This document shows positions 1 through 8,610 of a stretch of 11,908 bases of DNA, one piece after another. The notes beneath the pieces are model-generated. The model was given only the letters and a program-made list of their open reading frames with translations, did not search any database and was not told the origin of the DNA. The stretch is taken from contig JASCIV010000806.1 of NCBI GenBank assembly GCA_030374735.1, forward strand, positions 1 to 11,908, in the 5' to 3' direction. This DNA comes from Gracilaria caudata. Lineage: Eukaryota > Rhodophyta > Florideophyceae > Gracilariales > Gracilariaceae. The first letter of the stretch is position 1, and every line of letters starts with the position of its first letter. The position numbers and the translations under genes were made by a program.

Positions 1-1020
1 GCCGCACTAGCGGAGCACAGACTCGTATGAGCGGGAATATGTCCCGTGACAATGGGTTCAATCCTGAATATCAGGCCAGAATGCAAGAGCCGTATGACGG
101 AAATAATAACAATAAAACAAGGAAACAAATGAAAGAAAGGCCGTAACGACGGTTCAAGTAGCTTTTCAGTGGTAGAGGTGGTTGGCCTTTCCGTATCACG
201 ACGAAACTCCTCGCGATGGGGCTAGATCCGCGCGCAAGCGGCAAAAAGTCAAAATGTTGGCCTCCTTGAGGTCTACTTACCCGTACAGTGGCAGTGGTCC
301 TGCCACTATATGTACGGCTCGAAAATATTAAGTGAAAATATCTAAGTATCTGGCGCTGCCGGCCATGACACCACAAGTGTGCCCCTAGCCAGGACTTGCC
401 ACGGCGCATCCCCATTTGGGGCCATACGCACACACGTGTGCCTGTGCGCTATAATCTCTATAGGCACACCCCTAATATGGGGTAATTAGCGATGACTGGA
501 AAAATAGCTCGTCATAATACGAGGAGCCCGACCAAGGACTGCCAGCGACCATATGAATGGCGTCACTCCAAACCCTTCCATAGGGCGATTTGCACGACAG
601 ACGCCACTTGTGATTGAGAAAGGCAGCGAAGTACGGTAGGAGGTGCAAAACCGTGAAGTATGTACAATGCAGGACATAAACGGTGCCGACGCTGCGAATA
701 AGGTGAAACGCATCAAAGGTGAGCCGAATAAACGACCGATAGGCGAATAAACGTAGGTGGTGATGTGCTTATACAAGCATCGACTGCTCTACGTGGTGTT
801 ATTGTGGGTGTAAGTACATGATAACAACAAATACTGCACACTTGGTCAACGCAATCTACCAGATGGTGTAGCCCCCGCTCTATCCCTGTTGATATGTTTC
901 CTTACTACGTTAAACTTGTACTCGGGAGAAACTAGATGTTCTCTGGAAACCACGGTCTGTGATGTGCCGCGTATACACCAGGCGGACGATTTCAATCCGT
1001 GCGTACGCTCTGCATTTGCT
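1..1020. other. Region without a supported gene
   Basis: Mixed-composition DNA with no ORF that looks like a protein. The longest open frame (minus strand, about 71-433) opens with GTG and shows no domain; its first ATG codons lie a few residues in, and a hydrophobic stretch sits near its end. A short stem can form between GTGTGCCT (436-443) and AGGCACAC (462-469), next to a CACGTG inside a CACACGTGTG palindrome (431-440). CGAATAAACG occurs twice (725-734 and 744-753). These are small and may be chance; the stretch could be decayed repeat DNA. Confidence 0.4.
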
Positions 1021-2240
1021 TGGTATCCACTTTATTAATATTTTTTCTAGATTTTAGTTGTTTATAATTTGTTTCGAACTATACACTGATTTTTGGGCCC
1101 TCATGGTGGTAAACGTTTTTTAGATTGCCCTGAAAATTTTTGATTTTTGAGTGAAATAAAATTTAGGCCGAAAAAATTTTGACTACTTTAGTAATGGAAA
1201 AACAATGGGAAAATTTATATGTAATCAAAGAATATTTCTGAACTGTCAAGGTTTTTCCTACAAATTTAATTATTTGGTACCTGAAGCGATTTATTTTGCC
1301 GACTAGATAGATGGTTAAAAATTGTTTTCGAGATAAAGTTTTATTCGTACAACAAAATGCTGTAAAATTGTAAATATGACAGTTTTTTGACAAAACGTTA
1401 TCTAATACTGACAAAAGTAAGAGTTTTAATGTTTCAGTGCACTAGAACCGAATCTGGACCAATGAGGCACGGGAAGTAATGTCCGGATTGTCGGTAGAAT
1501 ATTGAAACAATATACAAGCTGATTTCGAACGTATCATAGTTCTAAACGCGCAAAAAATTGACCCGATTGGTACCTACAGTGCTCAAAAAGCCAAAAAGAT
1601 TCAAAAATTTAAAAATTAGTACAGCGATCAGACAGGAACTAGTGTCTATTCGACTGATTTTAGTGTGCGAAAACCATTATTTTTTGCACGATTTTGACTC
1701 TAAATACGCATATTTTTATGCGTTGATTTCAATAAGAATCGTTGATTTTTGTACGAAAAAAGCCGGGTTTTTAAGCTGTTGCTATAAATAGTTGCATTTT
1801 TTGTAACTCTAGATGATTCTTGGATACACGCTTATTCATCTCTTCTCTAAGATGATGAAAATCAGCTGAGGCTAAGAATTTGTTTAAGCGCGATAGCTGG
1901 GTTTGAAGACCAAGACTTCAAAACCGCTGAAAAAACTGCTCAATGTAATAAAATTTCTACTGAATGTTGATTGTTTTTGGCGTCATATGAGGCCACGATC
2001 GAATAGACAAGTGTCTACTAGGGATATTGAATGACACCCTCTTAGAGCTGAACATTAAAAATTATATTACATTCGTATTTGAAATCGTTATTTTGCTTTA
2101 AGGATTGAAATGGTTGCGAAAAGAAAGTTGGCGACGTTGATTGGTAAGAAATCTAGATTTTCGTGAAAACAACCTGTTTTATACAATACAGTATGCGTTG
2201 CTGTGATAAGTTCTGTATGTGCGTGTGACCTAGGGTGATT
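1021..2240. other. AT-rich non-coding island
   Basis: Composition changes sharply near 1020. One 60-base line here (1141-1200) is 25% GC, against 73% at 8281-8340. The block holds many A and T runs, a perfect 7-bp hairpin with a TTTT loop (ACGCATA/TATGCGT, 1706-1723) and a TATA-like TATAAATA (1783-1790). The open frames inside (1163-1414 minus, 1558-1791 plus) are rich in K, I, F and Y, as AT-rich noise would be, and show no domain. Possible origins are an organelle-DNA insertion, an old AT-rich transposable element, or a natural AT-rich spacer; the sequence alone does not decide. Confidence 0.5.
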
Positions 2241-2511
2241 ACACATTGCTACGCATTTGCATGACTGAACACTTGATTTGTTCGAAAGATCTAATACCAA
2301 GTTTGTTTCTTTACGTTGCTGTCGACGGTATTCCTGGTCATGCCTTAACTGCAGTCGCAGAGCCGAGCGTTGGGCCTGTTATCCGCCCATCCTGCTTTTC
2401 GTTTTCTACAACGAGGAGCAAACACGTCTTTTTCGCTTTTCAGGGTTCGACGTAAACGTTTACATTGCGCTACGGAGTTTGCCCTAGCACTCTGTGGTAT
2501 ATTATATAGTA

Positions 2512-2793
2512 CTACGAGAGTTGGCACCTCTCGGATAGATTAATACTATTAACTCTGCCATTGCATGGCAATATGATTACTTGGTAGACCTCTCCTACGT
2601 TTTTCATTAGTATGAAAGGGAAGGTCTGAGCGTGGTTGTCTTCAACAGCCACGCCCAAACAAGTCCACCCACTCTCATCCTTAATAGCTTCCGCCAAAAT
2701 GTAAAGATCTCGGAATAGTTGTGCTTGATGTGAACACCAAAACACTTCTTCTAAAGTTTGCCCACGTTCAAGTTGCATTTCCTGACACTCCAT
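2512..2793 (-). CDS. Unassigned 93-residue ORF, possibly a real gene or a gene fragment
   Basis: The frame begins with a true ATG and ends with TAG. I do not recognise the product. Its composition is more protein-like than most open frames here: many Glu, Asp and Val, two Trp, and a central acidic/hydrophobic stretch containing GWTCLGVAVEDN. There is no signal peptide, membrane segment or clear motif. It starts about 120 nt past the stop of the cysteine-module gene on the same strand and just past that gene's AATAAA signal. Any promoter would therefore have to lie in the neighbour's 3' region. No AATAAA follows its own stop closely. It may be a short lineage-specific gene, a 3' exon, or a transposase fragment. 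Confidence 0.33.
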   Translation of the reverse strand: MECQEMQLERGQTLEEVFWCSHQAQLFRDLYILAEAIKDESGWTCLGVAVEDNHAQTFPFILMKNVGEVYQVIILPCNGRVNSINLSERCQLS

Positions 2794-2870
2794 GAGAATT
2801 ATTCAGAAGCTCACCGCCATGGATTGGTCTGCAGTTCCCTTGAAAGTGAAGAATCACGCATGAGACTCAG

Positions 2871-2876
2871 TTTATT
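2871..2876 (-). terminator. Polyadenylation signal AATAAA of the cysteine-module gene
   Basis: TTTATT on the plus strand reads AATAAA on the minus strand, 36 nt past the stop codon of the gene ending at 2913. The position suits a canonical poly(A) signal and implies cleavage roughly 10-30 nt further on, near 2840-2860. None of the other genes here has such a clear AATAAA. Confidence 0.55.
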
Positions 2877-2912
2877 GATTACTTACTAGTTTTCTAAGAG
2901 GAGCAAGAGCAT

Positions 2913-3806
2913 CTAGTGCAAATTGAGCCCGAGCCCGTAAGGCAAATGAAGGTCCCTCGTGAAACAAGACTTGATCGCGTCGGCATCAAGCCACTTCACG
3001 CACTTATTCAGGAAGCATTTGTAGCTTTCACACTCGTCATCGTAGGAGCAATGTTCGCAGTCCTTCTTCTTGAAGCATTTCCTGCGAGAGGCATCAGTGT
3101 CAAACACGCATTTGTAATTCCAACACTTCTTGGTCGCACAATCAAAGTCTGAACTGCAAGGATCACACTCTCCTGAAAATCCGCATCGTCGGAGAGAAGA
3201 GAAGTCGTCCTTCACGCATTTTCCTGCCCAACACTTGTGCGTTTCACACTCTGAGTTCTTACTGCAGTACTCACATTCCTTCTTCTTGAAGCACTTGTCA
3301 CGATTGTTTTCAAACACACACTTACCATTCCAACACTTCTTGGTGGCACAATCGAAGTCAGACGTACATGCTTCACATTCGCCCAAGAATCCACATCTCT
3401 TTAAAGACTGGAAGTCATCCTTAACACATTTACCAGCCCAGCACTTGTGCGTCTTGCATTCTGAGTTCTGACTGCAATGTTCACATTCATCCTTCTTGAA
3501 ACATGTTTCCTTGTCGTTCCCGAAAACGCATTTGTAGTTCCAGCACTTCTTGGTTGCGCAATCAAAGTCTGATCTGCATGCCTCGCACTCTCCCAGAAAT
3601 CCACATCTCTTCAAGGAAGAGTAGTCATCCGTGACACATTTCCCAGCCCAACATTTGTAGCTGCGACATTGACCGTTGTACGAGCAATGGTCACATTCGT
3701 CGAGGAGATACGGTCCACTGCGTACGGAAACTTTCGAGATGTGGTTGTCGACAGCAGAGCACCAGGCACAGGAGAAGAGGGCAATGAAGAGCAAAAGAAA
3801 CTTCAT
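2913..3806 (-). CDS. Secreted protein of seven tandem six-cysteine modules
   Basis: A single-exon gene of 297 codons. The ATG at 3806 has A at -3 and opens a signal peptide (hydrophobic residues 3-15, likely cleavage after Ala18). The mature chain is seven modules with cysteine spacing C-x5-C-x2-C-x5-C-x4-C-x4-C. Two types alternate: A modules contain CWAGKC and B modules contain SDFDCATKKCWN. Each A+B pair is about 70 residues, and the DNA repeats at 210 bp, seen at 3120, 3330 and 3540. The first module lacks its first cysteine. A lone Cys281 near the C-terminus looks like the start of an eighth, cut-off module. There is no membrane segment or GPI-like tail. I do not recognise the family; the fold is probably a string of small disulfide knots. 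An extracellular role (wall, adhesion, defence or binding) is inference. Repeat similarity points to recent internal duplication. Confidence 0.88.
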   Translation of the reverse strand: MKFLLLFIALFSCAWCSAVDNHISKVSVRSGPYLLDECDHCSYNGQCRSYKCWAGKCVTDDYSSLKRCGFLGECEACRSDFDCATKKCWNYKCVFGNDKETCFKKDECEHCSQNSECKTHKCWAGKCVKDDFQSLKRCGFLGECEACTSDFDCATKKCWNGKCVFENNRDKCFKKKECEYCSKNSECETHKCWAGKCVKDDFSSLRRCGFSGECDPCSSDFDCATKKCWNYKCVFDTDASRRKCFKKKDCEHCSYDDECESYKCFLNKCVKWLDADAIKSCFTRDLHLPYGLGLNLH

Positions 3807-3888
3807 GGTTGCTGGAAGTCAGCTTTGCGAAGATGGAAGCCTGCAGATGTCTGACGGGAACAATTGCTGAACCTCTCGAAGGACGGTG

Positions 3889-3898
3889 GGTTTTTATG
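3889..3898 (-). promoter_or_regulatory. TATA-like box upstream of the cysteine-module gene
   Basis: The minus strand reads CATAAAAACC about 85 nt before the ATG at 3806, which would give a 5' leader of roughly 50-60 nt. An ATTTGCAT octamer (plus-strand ATGCAAAT, 3896-3903) overlaps its upstream edge. The octamer may be chance. Position and sequence make this the best core-promoter candidate for the gene. Confidence 0.4.
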
Positions 3899-3903
3899 CA
3901 AAT

Positions 3904-6780
3904 GAATGGGCGGATTCACAAGACCTGTTTGAAACACTGCACCAGACGGATACGTTCAATATGAGATGGTATGGGCTATGCAGTGAATTTGGGAAACCAG
4001 TCGACACACGACCTAAACCCAAACACGTCTGCATGACGGAAGTTTTCCCATTCATGACTGATTCTTGACTTCCACATTGATCTCCTGTCACAAATGGTGG
4101 AACACGTCCTTTTCAATATGTTTCGAATTTGAATTGACAGATGTATCCGGGATATAGGTAGGAGGGCATATTTTCGGGCCGGCAGGTGTCTACAAAGAAT
4201 GTGGAAGTTAATTCGCATCGTACCGGAGACAACGTACACATTCATAGCAATGATTGCCTGCGAAAGGGGTCACAGCGATGCTTTTTTAGAGATGAGTGGA
4301 TACTGTTTTCGACAGGGGACAATGGGGGGTCTTCTGAAGCTGCGAGCTGGTCTGAACACAGGTGAAGGCCACGAAGGATTACGATCTCCAGGAAGGAGGA
4401 GAAAGGGTTTCGAATTCACGGGACTTGAAAAGATGTCGATTTGCTACCACAGTATTAGGGTATGTCAGTACGAATTTCGCAGCAAGTCAGAACTGTTAAC
4501 ATTAGATAGAATCCTTGATTGCAAACCTGTGGCAGTAAGGTAGCCAAAGGTCGTCTCTGTTTTCAAGGACATTGTCTCGCAGTGATCGACAATGCATGAA
4601 CGACGCACGACGTTTGGGAACCCAGGTGAAGCCAAGCCAAAGTAGTGTATCGATTAGAAAACAGGATTCCATGTGGCTTGCCTCAACAATTCAAAACAGG
4701 AATTTGTGCCCGGGCAACTAATGCTCTCAAATGAAGGTTTTGTGAGCACACAGTTGTGAGAATTTGGGGTGCCGTCGTGACGTGGAGGTGGAGTTCACTG
4801 TGGAGGACACGTGCATAGCAGTAACGGAAGGAGGACATGCACAAACCAATAGCTTTATTCGAAGGCTACACGCACTGTTATGGACCGGTTCGGATCTTTG
4901 GTTAGGAAGCGTAATTCGATGGGCTTTAATTTTTACCAGTAGCTTTAACTTAACCTATATTGAAGCTTCCTCAGACGGACAAGACCTGTATGCACAGGTT
5001 GATTTCAAATCAAAGAGACGCAGTGCTTCCGACAACACACCAAAAACAAGAATCATTCTCGTTTTTGTCGATCGTGCGTAGGTTTAACTGTAAGGGTCTA
5101 CGACTCATTGTAATCTGCGTGGACTCCAGAACGATCAAGATGCAAGAAATTATAATTAAAATTCGGTTCAGCAGACAGGGCGGAGCGACGGATAAGATAG
5201 GTGAGCCACACGAAGAGTACAGTTAATGCGGCAGATTCACACGTTGGTAAGTCAGCAGTGCTGATATCCGATATGACTTTTGATCGCCTGAATGGAGCTT
5301 TTCGGCAGGAGATGCGCTCGAAACATCCAATCACCTAGGAGACGATGCGTGAGCAGCGGTGGAAGCGAAGAGCAATGCGAAGGGGCGCAGAACGTTTGCC
5401 AAAACAAATTCAACACGGATGTGGAAGCATGAAGCAATGCAAAGAAACGTGAAGCGGCTTTCTTTTCGCTGGCGACAGGTACGAAGGTTACCGTCGTATC
5501 AAGGGTAAGCAAACAAAGGTGTCGCGTGAGGGCGTTCGGTGGAGTTCGGCATGCATGTGCAGTCCGGTCAAGAGTAAAAACGTGTGCACTATGCGCGGTG
5601 GACACATCAGTCAAATCCCAACGCTGTCCACGTCTTATACATGCGGGGTAGGGTGAGGGGCTGGCAGGGTTCGTCACGGAACGACGTTGGAATGTTTGCC
5701 ACGCTCTGGCCCAAACTGCAGATAAGGGGTTAAAGCGTTAAAAGGTTTAATGGTTCACCTTACTCACCACTATGATGGTGACAATGATAAAAATACTTTC
5801 TTTCCTTATCCGCCTTCTGGTCAGGAGCAGGCGCGAAGGAGCGCTGGAGAGGTGGGTTGGGATTGCAAGATCGTCCTGAAACTGGAGTGTCGACAGCACT
5901 ACTCTTGCTTGGGAGCGCGACGGAGCTCGGGATCGAGTCGCCCTTAGAAGTCACACCAGCCAACGAGTCCAGCGCTTTTTACGATACGAAGAAACGCCTT
6001 TGTAGTACAAATGTATCGAGAAGAATTTCGAGATACCCTTCGTACATATAAAACGCCAACATAAAAGCCAATGGAATTGCAGAAGCAGGTGGTGCCACTG
6101 GCTCGAGATTGGCCACTGCCAAATCTCTGTCTCCTGTTACAGCATTAAGAACAGCACTGCCACAGCACACTTTCACGTTCGAAGCCCAAAGCGTCTCGCT
6201 CACCATACTTTCGAAACGCGATGCCGAACACACTTCATCAACAAGCCAACACTGTCTGGCATAGAGCAGAACAAAACCGAAGCGTCCGGAGTAACTTTGG
6301 TGAGCCACTTGGTTCTCGAAACCTACGAAGGTACGACGGAAACAGACAGGCGTGTGTGCCACCCTTGTCCAGACAAGTGGAGCTGTGTTGGCCAGTAGAT
6401 GCACAGCAAGAGGGATACCCTGACGCACACGTGAACACTATGAAACTGCGTGGCAGATGTAGAGGCACGAGGTGCATACAAGGGTAGCGTTGGTAAGTTA
6501 GTCTGTCCAATCAGGTTAAATATTTTTGTAGACTTTTTAATTTAAACAATCAGGAAAAGTAACGTCCACTATGCCACGAGTGGCTCACGTCAGCATTGTG
6601 TACAGAAAACCGCACTCCATGACTCCCGGGAGCATCAGATTCTGTGTGTTTGTATGAATACCTCGGCGACGAGAGCCCACCCCCCCCATTTGCTGCTCCT
6701 TCGGCGCAGGACCTATCCCTTACCACGTGTACCCTTGTATGCGCTTCTTCTCTAAACCTCACCCTCAACCCAACATCCAT
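3904..6780. other. Long stretch without a supported gene
   Basis: About 2.9 kb with only unconvincing open frames. The plus frame 4199-4543 has a real ATG and 114 codons but no recognisable domain. The minus frames 5252-5677 and 5979-6428 open with GTG, and their first ATG comes late. An imperfect 25-nt direct repeat (19 of 25 identical) lies at 5359-5383 and 5421-5445. A small AT-rich patch lies at about 6513-6550, and a run of eight C at about 6680-6687. I saw no tRNA, long terminal repeat or transposase motif. It may be decayed repeat DNA. Confidence 0.4.
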
Positions 6781-6835
6781 CAATCACGCTCGCATGCCCA
6801 CGCATCCCTTTGGTACATATTCATGGCCCGGAAGT

Positions 6836-7327
6836 TCAGAAAGGATCGCCATAGAACCCTGGCTTCGCACTTGGAGAGCTCGGTGCATCTCTGCTGCTAC
6901 CTCCGTTCCCACTCTGCCTGTCTTCGTTGAACAATTCTTCTTCCAAAACCTGCACCTCCGTCTCCAGCGCTTTGATGCGCATCGCATTCATCTGCAGTTT
7001 TCGATTCATTTCTTCCACCTCCGCACGCTTTCGTTCACGGCTTCGTTTGGCATGTTCGCGGTTTTGCTTGCGTTTTATCGCTGGGCGTAGTTCAGCCGGC
7101 GCGTCTTTCAGACTGTACGGGATGTTGTCATCATTCACTTTTCTGGAGCCCGAAGAGGATGACGACGATGACGAAGAGAACTGTCTTGCGTGCGAAGACG
7201 ATGAACCAGCCGACGAGCGTGTTTTGTGCGATTTAGAGGGTGAATCCCTCTTGCTCGAACCACGTTTATGTGAGCCTGATGGTGAACCGGAGCGCGAGGA
7301 TGGGTGTTTCGGGGGCGTAGGCGCCAT
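6836..7327 (-). CDS. Small bZIP transcription factor
   Basis: 163 residues. The ATG at 7327 is chosen because the frame further upstream opens only at GTG. Residues 1-63 are Ser/Arg/Lys/Pro-rich and probably disordered, with nine serines in a row near residue 51. The basic region (about 85-101) holds NREHAKRSR with the bZIP spacing N89-x7-R97. The first alanine usual in that motif is replaced by His92. A zipper of about four heptads follows: Leu111, Ile118, Val125 and Leu132 on one face and Met107, Asn114, Leu121 and Leu128 on the other. The tail (134-163) is Ser/Gly/Pro-rich. By family knowledge it binds DNA as a dimer in the nucleus, at ACGT-core or related sites. It is short for a bZIP factor and shows no other domain. 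Target genes are unknown. Confidence 0.87.
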   Translation of the reverse strand: MAPTPPKHPSSRSGSPSGSHKRGSSKRDSPSKSHKTRSSAGSSSSHARQFSSSSSSSSSGSRKVNDDNIPYSLKDAPAELRPAIKRKQNREHAKRSRERKRAEVEEMNRKLQMNAMRIKALETEVQVLEEELFNEDRQSGNGGSSRDAPSSPSAKPGFYGDPF

Positions 7328-7465
7328 TGTTCGCACTAAAGTGTTCAGAGCGGTGCGTAAGGTGCGGTGCGGACTGATTGAACCCACAGCTAGGTCTTCA
7401 ATGTGAACTGTGGAAACGCTGATGGGCGGCAGGTGAGCACGAAAACAGTGGAGCGCAGTAAGGGG

Positions 7466-7476
7466 TTATATATTGG
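7466..7476 (-). promoter_or_regulatory. TATA box with abutting CCAAT, bZIP gene promoter
   Basis: The minus strand reads CCAATATATAA: a CCAAT (7472-7476) runs straight into TATATAA (7466-7472). It lies about 140 nt upstream of the bZIP ATG, implying a 5' leader of roughly 110 nt. A CCAAT touching the TATA box is unusual, as CCAAT normally sits tens of bases further upstream, so it may be chance. The TATA box itself is the clearest in the window. Confidence 0.5.
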
Positions 7477-7649
7477 CGGGCGACAGGGGTGCGCACTTAA
7501 CAAGCAGCAAGCGTCTATAAATTTCTACTGCATTTGTGCTGGATGGAGTGAGGGCGGAAGATATCATTTTTGGTGGCAACGCAAAGCACGATTCATTTGA
7601 TCAAGACTTGTGGCCGGTTGTGAGACGCACTTCTGGAATTCCTCTGAAG

Positions 7650-7662
7650 CACGTGGCACGTG
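7650..7662. promoter_or_regulatory. Tandem G-boxes upstream of the bZIP gene
   Basis: CACGTG occurs at 7650-7655 and again at 7657-7662, separated by one G, and the second continues as CACGTGAC. G-boxes are bound by bZIP and bHLH factors in plants and algae. They lie about 325 bp upstream of the bZIP ATG. Use in this organism is inference. Confidence 0.35.
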
Positions 7663-8056
7663 ACGAACAGATGGGGGTGGTTTCATACGGGCGAGCTACG
7701 GGTAACGGGCTAAGCGGTGCGCGGAGTGAGCGGTGTAGTGTGGCAGTTTTAACCTGAAGCAAGGTAAAAGCAAGGCGCCTGCCATAAGGGAGGCCGATGC
7801 ATTTGTTGAGGCGTATGCTCTCCTGGAGTTTTAGAGGTGCTGATGGGGCGCATGCTTTACGCGAAGCGAGTGACGTAGGCTGGAAGAAGGTAGTGCACGT
7901 TTGATCGCACGCGTGCACGGCGACGCGACTGGGAGAGCGGACACAGAATGCGCGCGTTTGCGGTTATGGGTGTTTACAGAATGACGTTGTTGGCACAACA
8001 AGGATGTCAGGCGGCCGCGTGTTTGAGCATAGCAGCGCGGAGCGCATGCGGGAGAG

Positions 8057-8070
8057 CGTCACATGTGACG
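8057..8070. promoter_or_regulatory. 14-bp palindrome with inverted TGACG half-sites
   Basis: CGTCACATGTGACG is a perfect palindrome: two TGACG half-sites (a classical bZIP recognition element) face each other across CATG. It lies about 735 bp upstream of the bZIP start, in the same intergenic region. Its symmetry suits a dimeric factor, so autoregulation is possible but unproven. Confidence 0.3.
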
Positions 8071-8322
8071 ACAGACGCCTCACGGGAAAGTGGCAAAAGA
8101 GACGCGGTCTCACGGCTGGCGGGTGCACGGAGGAAACAAGTCACGGCGAGCAGCGGAACGAAACGGGGCGGCAACTGGCACTGCGCGTATTGCCGGACTT
8201 ACGTCTGTAAGGGTTAGCCCCTTCTGCCTTAGCCGGCCAAATGCAGCGAGCGGCGGCCCCAACTGCGGTCTGTCGGAATTGCTGGCGACATTGCTGGCGC
8301 GGAACGGCGCGGAGACGCTGAC

Positions 8323-8379
8323 GTGTCGCCTGAGGCGGCCGTGGCACTGCCGCTCCGCACCGAACGCCGCCTGCGACAC
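8323..8379. repeat. Imperfect inverted repeat in GC-rich DNA
   Basis: GTGTCGC-CTG-AGGCGGC (8323-8339) pairs with GCCGCCTGCGACAC (8366-8379): 14 base pairs with a 3-nt bulge and a 26-nt loop that is itself GC-rich. As RNA or single-stranded DNA this would be a stable hairpin. It lies about 230 bp past the stop of the secreted-protein gene, on the far side of the bZIP upstream region. Function is unknown. Confidence 0.45.
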
Positions 8380-8610
8380 AGCGCGTTCACCTGTACGCTA
8401 CAAGTTGTGCATGGGTGCCAGCCCCGCCACGGGCTAACTGAGCTGGAAAAAGTCACGATGCCGCACACATTGCGCCGTGACACTCTGCCTCCGCACGCCA
8501 CGCGTTTGTTGGCCGCAGAACAAGTCCGTCGCGCTCGTCCCCCCCCACGTCATAACTGATTGCTTTTTACTTCTGACGGCTGCTCCTTCCTACCGGTCCG
8601 CCTAGCCTCA

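Larger units (their letters stand above)
7480..8610. other. Long upstream region of the bZIP gene, GC-rich at its far end
   Basis: No gene supported. Overlapping open frames on both strands at about 7948-8560 are what GC-rich, stop-poor DNA produces; none has a domain. Notable sites are two CACGTG boxes 7 bp apart (7650-7662), a 14-bp palindrome (8057-8070), an imperfect long inverted repeat (8323-8379), and CCACGTCA (8545-8552) after a run of C. The far end is also the 3' flank of the secreted-protein gene at 8611. Confidence 0.45.

Noticed and set aside
46..66. Possible tRNA T-arm (TTCAATC loop at the window start)
   Set aside because: The flanking bases do not form a T-stem and no A-box precedes it.
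2916..3471. Plus-strand frames and alternative minus frames within the cysteine-module gene
   Set aside because: Shadows created by the 210-bp repeat; they repeat only because the DNA does and have no signal peptide.
4199..4543. 114-codon plus-strand frame with a real ATG
   Set aside because: Length is within what chance gives in 12 kb over six frames. No domain, signal peptide or promoter was seen.
5252..5677. 141-codon minus-strand frame
   Set aside because: Opens with GTG with no ATG until near its end, composition rich in Ser/Thr/His/Leu, no domain.
5979..6428. 149-codon minus-strand frame
   Set aside because: Opens with GTG right after a stop; the first ATG (6206) leaves only 75 codons. 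Somewhat hydrophobic, but no motif or promoter support.
7328..7387. Longer bZIP N-terminus opening at GTG (7387)
   Set aside because: In a nuclear gene ATG is expected. The first in-frame ATG is at 7327, and the extra 20 residues add no domain.
6927..7406. 159-codon plus-strand frame over the bZIP gene
   Set aside because: It is the antisense shadow of the bZIP reading frame: its acidic run (DDDDDEE) is the reverse reading of the serine-rich codons. The minus-strand frame has the clear domain.
8090..8501. Overlapping open frames on both strands in GC-rich DNA
   Set aside because: Stop codons are rare in GC-rich DNA. Four or more frames are open at once, and none has a recognisable motif.
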